Assembly (NCBI GenBank): GCA_037074705.1 | Contig: CM073595.1 | Span: 53,501,639-53,565,638 of the forward strand | Source: Zhengitettix transpicula | Lineage: Eukaryota > Arthropoda > Insecta > Orthoptera > Tetrigidae | Reading direction: 5' to 3' | Length of the DNA stretch: 64,000 bases | In this document: positions 60,757-64,000 of the stretch, one piece after another | How positions within the stretch are numbered: the stretch's first letter is position 1 | How the letters are laid out: the number at the start of each line of letters is the position of its first letter | The notes under the pieces: generated by a model | The model's database searches: none | The model's input: the letters and a program-made list of their open reading frames with translations, nothing else | Told to the model about the DNA's origin: nothing | Translations under genes and position numbers: made by a program

Positions 60757-61722
60757 ATGAATGTTGTAACTAAGTATTGCACAAAACGCCTAGTATGTCT
60801 CTCCATAATACAACTAACCTTGTCCTACACCTCATCCATATGGGGAGCAACAGCCAAAACCCAAACAAAACATAATCCTTTGCACCATCTCCCTGGTACC
60901 TCAGAAATTTCATCATCCACCACGTCATTAAACTCCTCAAAGTCAACTTCATAATCACCAAATCCATAACCTCACTAATCAAAAGCACCTGCAACCATCC
61001 CATCCTATCACTACGATCCAGCAATTCCATAGCAACTCTCCCCCACCACTAAAACGTCCTATCGAACTCATCCTTCCCCCAGAACACTGTGGTACCTCCT
61101 AACTCATCCCATCTTCACACATGCAGAGCCCACCTACCCATTCCATCCAACCCATCAAATTCAACATCACCAGTGAACCCTCATAGCTCAACAATGTTTG
61201 CTCCTCAGACACACAAATTAAGATACTAGAATAAATAAAAAAACTCACCACATCTTCACACCCACACACCCCACCAACCCATTACATCCAACTCATCAAT
61301 TTCAACATCACCAGTGAACCCTCATAGCCCAACAAAGTTTGCTCCTCAGACACATAAATTAAGATACTAGAATAAAAATAAAAAACTCACCGCATCTTCA
61401 CACCCACAGACCCCACCTACCTATTCCATCCAACCCATAAAATTCCAACATCATCAGTGAACCCTCATAGCCCAACAATGTATGCCCCTCAGACACACAA
61501 ATAACACAAGAATAAAAATTTTGCAAAATTTAGATTAATTGCTGCATTAACCGAATTACCATCCTACCATCTAAATTATGTACATATTTAAAATTTGTAT
61601 ATACTATAACTGTATTTAACCAACACATAATCGTATGATAAAAGTTTGGCAAATAAATTTTTAAAAAAAGTATTGTTATGTTTAGCTTCAGGCTAAATAT
61701 GACAAATAAATAAAATAAAGTC
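60757..61722 (+). mobile_element. LINE 3' end: decayed RT C-terminus and tandem-repeat 3' region
   Basis: At 60790-60875 the plus strand encodes LSIIQLTLSYTSSIWGATAK, matching the LxxxxIRPxLTYASPVWGxAAK motif downstream of the RT domain in Jockey-like LINEs. A frame-shifted continuation around 60970-61040 (KSTCNHPILSLRSSNS, LPHH) fits their C-terminal end. This is followed by tandem units of about 141 bp and an AT-rich tail with AAATAAATAAAATAAAG (about 61705-61722). Frames are broken, so it is dead. The antisense ORF at 60770-61030 is a shadow. Confidence 0.65.
61110..61520 (+). repeat. Tandem repeat, about 141 bp by three, in the LINE 3' region
   Basis: Units start with CATCTTCACA at 61110, 61251 and 61393. 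Each contains CATCACCAGTGAACCCTCAT, CAACAATGTTTGCTCCTCAG-like sequence and an AATAAAAATAAAAA spacer. Units are over 85% similar by eye. C/A-rich, G-poor composition sets them apart from all surrounding DNA. Confidence 0.85.
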
Positions 61723-62189
61723 CATTAGTTCTGTTAGTTAATTTCAAACTTAGCCTCCCTTTTCTCTGATCATCATCATTCCTGCTGAAATCGGCCCCTT
61801 TTCTGTCGGCTCCGTTAATGATATTGTTTGTTGATAATGACATGTTTTTTATCACCGTTAACATTACGAGTAAATTGTTGCTTTATGCGTTAGGACGTAC
61901 TTATTCCTCATTTTCCCCTTCGGTTTTTATCTTCGTTCTTCTGAGCAACCACAATCCAGAAGTGTATGTTTTCTTCTTTCGTATTTAGGAATTGTCTAGG
62001 TTTCTGTTGTACATAATCCTGTTCTCCTTGCGTACAATCGTCGAAATAAATTTCGCGGTTTTAATTTATCTTCAAAAACTAAAAGAGCTTTGAATTGCTC
62101 TCATTTCTGATTTCTCCAGCCACCCACTTTTTCTTGTTGCTGGCCCGAAAGTCAGTCGGAACAGCTTCGTGGTTTCCAAATGTAAGTTT

Positions 62190-62430
62190 GCGACATTTCG
62201 CGACGTTATCACGACGAGGTTATCGAACACGCGGCGGTCACTCGGCCCTCGTCTATAAGACGGTCCTGCATCCCTGGACCCGCCTCAGTCTCTTCCAAGC
62301 GTCGTCATCGACAGGTACTGTTCCTTGTCCTACCTGAAGAAGGTGGCGGTGACGCATCGAAACGTCTCTCGCACATGGTATTTGCAATACTGCTGCCGGA
62401 TCTCCGATATTAAAGCGAGAAAAAGGATTG
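62190..62430 (+). mobile_element. Probable Penelope-like terminal repeat (family C)
   Basis: A CpG-rich block contains, at 62333, CCTGAAGAAGGTGGCGGTGA followed by CGCATCGAAACGTCTC. This is the same core plan as the other families but with a third hairpin sequence, and the GAAACGTC word is complete. It has a TATA-like CTATAAG upstream (about 62253) and ATTAAAGCGAG at its likely end. No coding sequence is visible and the boundaries are approximate. Confidence 0.5.
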
Positions 62431-64000
62431 ATGTCGCATTTTAAGTCATCGTTACATTTGTGTTTCGCTGTTATTACAACTTTGAGTTATCATAATTTGT
62501 ATCTTAACACCCTGTTAGCGTTTGAGCACGAACGTTTCCGGTCCATGTATCCCAATTTTTTAATGTATTAGTTTTCTCGTGCGGATTACGGTTTTTAAAT
62601 ATTTCGATTGCGGAAAAGTATTTCCCACAATTTTCCTATTCTCATTTTTGACATATCGAAAATTTTAACTGCTTAATTTTCCTGTTTACATACGATTTAT
62701 TCAAACTCTGACGTGCAATTCGCCGGAATCTCAGATTTTTCTTTTGCCCTTAGAAACTTTATACATTCTCGTGTTTTCTGATATTTTCTTAAATTTAAAT
62801 CTTAGAAAAGTTTGTCGTCTTCGGTCAGCTCACAAGTCTTCCTTCTCATCTTTAATGTTTGCTTTCCGCGCGTCCAAATATTTAGTTTTGCTACGTTATT
62901 TTCCGCCCAAATGTAACCGCGGAGATTTTTCTTCTCTCCGCTGCTCCTGCTTAGAAACAAGGTGTACAAGTGTTTTACGACGAATTTCTAGGTTAACATT
63001 TTGGATACTACGGGGCTGGAAATTTCATATGAAGCTCGAATATAATTTGTTGGGAGCCGCTATTCAGTACCGTTCAGGTAAAAGCTTTGCTTCGCGACTA
63101 TCTTAACCTACCCAGGCAATAGAATAAGAAAATAAAATATGTTGGTTTGAGATTAATTAGTCTGCTCCTATGATTCAGCAGATTGCGGCGTTTTATCTGT
63201 GCTAATCCTCAGGGATTCAGATGCGCTATCTTGAAAATGCAGATAATTTGTTTGCAATCTGAAACAGAAAAAGTATAAGTTCAGTTTAAGAGTTATTTAA
63301 AATTTTGACTAAAAACCACCACAGAAATTATCTTCAGTTAATAAAATAAGTGGTATGATTGGTGAAAGTTATGAGAATACCTTAACCACATTTCCATTAC
63401 CTTCAAAGGTAATGACGTCTATTGTGATTTCGAGGCGCTGCTTAGAATCTTGAGGATTAGTTTTTCTAACGCATCTGAAGGAAAATGGGGGGGGGGGCTA
63501 TTAGGATGACCAATCCTCCCAATTCTACTACTTCTTTTTATTCGCATCGAATAATAATAATGATGATAATAATCATAATAGTCTATGAATCGTATGTTAC
63601 ATCTCTTCTTCCCGTGTTATCAACTTTTTCTTTACCAGAGAATTGAGACGAACTTGCAACAATTTTTGGGTCATTAAATACTATTTATTTTGCAACAGAT
63701 ATATTTTCGGGTGACTGAAGTTACATTTGTAATCGAGGGCCACCGGTAATACACCTGTTTGTATGAACCGCGCATCTCATTTTGTAATTTTGTCACCGTC
63801 AATTGAGATATTGAAATTCCAAATAGCAGAAATAAGAGAACGATGTACAATAGGAACCTAAAGAGGAAAGCGAACACCGGTGTTGTCTCTTCTAGTCTTT
63901 GAGAGAATATCTAGAAAATACGTTCTCAGGTATGTGAAACTACTCCAGAAGTTCGGTTTAGAAATAAAACGAAGTTTAAATACTGTTGTAAGAAATATTG
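62431..64000. other. Unannotated DNA at the right edge, no recognised gene
   Basis: An ORF of 120 codons at 62744-63106 has no recognisable motif and no splice context. The rest shows a G-tract (63487-63497) and an ATAATGATG-type simple repeat near 63550. No RNA gene is seen. Confidence 0.5.

Overview
This is a 64 kb stretch of AT-rich animal nuclear DNA. GT-AG introns, gene structure and the mix of transposable elements point to an insect. A polyneopteran (cockroach, termite or stick-insect relative) is a guess; the species cannot be named from the sequence. Two complete host protein genes are visible, both on the + strand. The first is the single-stranded nucleic-acid-binding protein Pur-alpha (six coding exons, 961-19950, 272 aa). 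The second is the Golgi-type serine/threonine kinase STK16/MPSK1 (six coding exons, 46176-51253, 308 aa). Both were assembled exon by exon; every junction keeps frame and joins conserved protein sequence.

Layout. 1-960: upstream and 5' UTR region of Pur-alpha. 961-19950: Pur-alpha, dominated by a 15.4 kb intron 2 that carries several inverted-repeat retroelement remnants. 19951-38220: very AT-rich intergenic DNA with probable Pur-alpha 3' UTR at its start, (TA)n tracts, and clusters of one foldback repeat (called family A here). 38220-45724: a dense transposon graveyard. It holds a Penelope-like element (PLE) 3' end, a satellite of about 285 bp, a 365 bp palindrome, a Harbinger transposase fragment, a broken P-element/THAP9-type transposase interrupted by a PLE terminal repeat, and a retroposon with a clear target-site duplication just upstream of STK16. 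46176-51253: STK16. 51254-64000: no recognised host gene. A candidate promoter or first exon lies near 52.2-52.4 kb, the DNA becomes visibly richer in CpG, and LINE and PLE fragments occur at 59.3-62.4 kb.

The most interesting signal is structural. Four unrelated-looking repeat families (9.3 kb; 9.8-10.6 and 43.9 kb; 13-34 kb; 62.3 kb) share a core of the form CCTGAnGAA, then a short hairpin, then GAAA or a close variant. The hairpin sequence differs between families but stays self-complementary. Most copies are arranged as inverted pairs, two loci carry decayed GIY-YIG endonuclease reading frames typical of Penelope-like elements, and family A ends often abut (TA)n tracts. This resembles the hammerhead-ribozyme-bearing terminal repeats known from PLEs and the small retrozymes, though with one extra A in the core. 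Whether these are functional ribozymes, decayed ones or a related structure is not settled here.

Pur-alpha (a regulator of transcription and mRNA transport) and STK16 (a lipid-anchored secretory-pathway kinase) have no evident shared pathway. Nothing in the sequence suggests that they are co-regulated.
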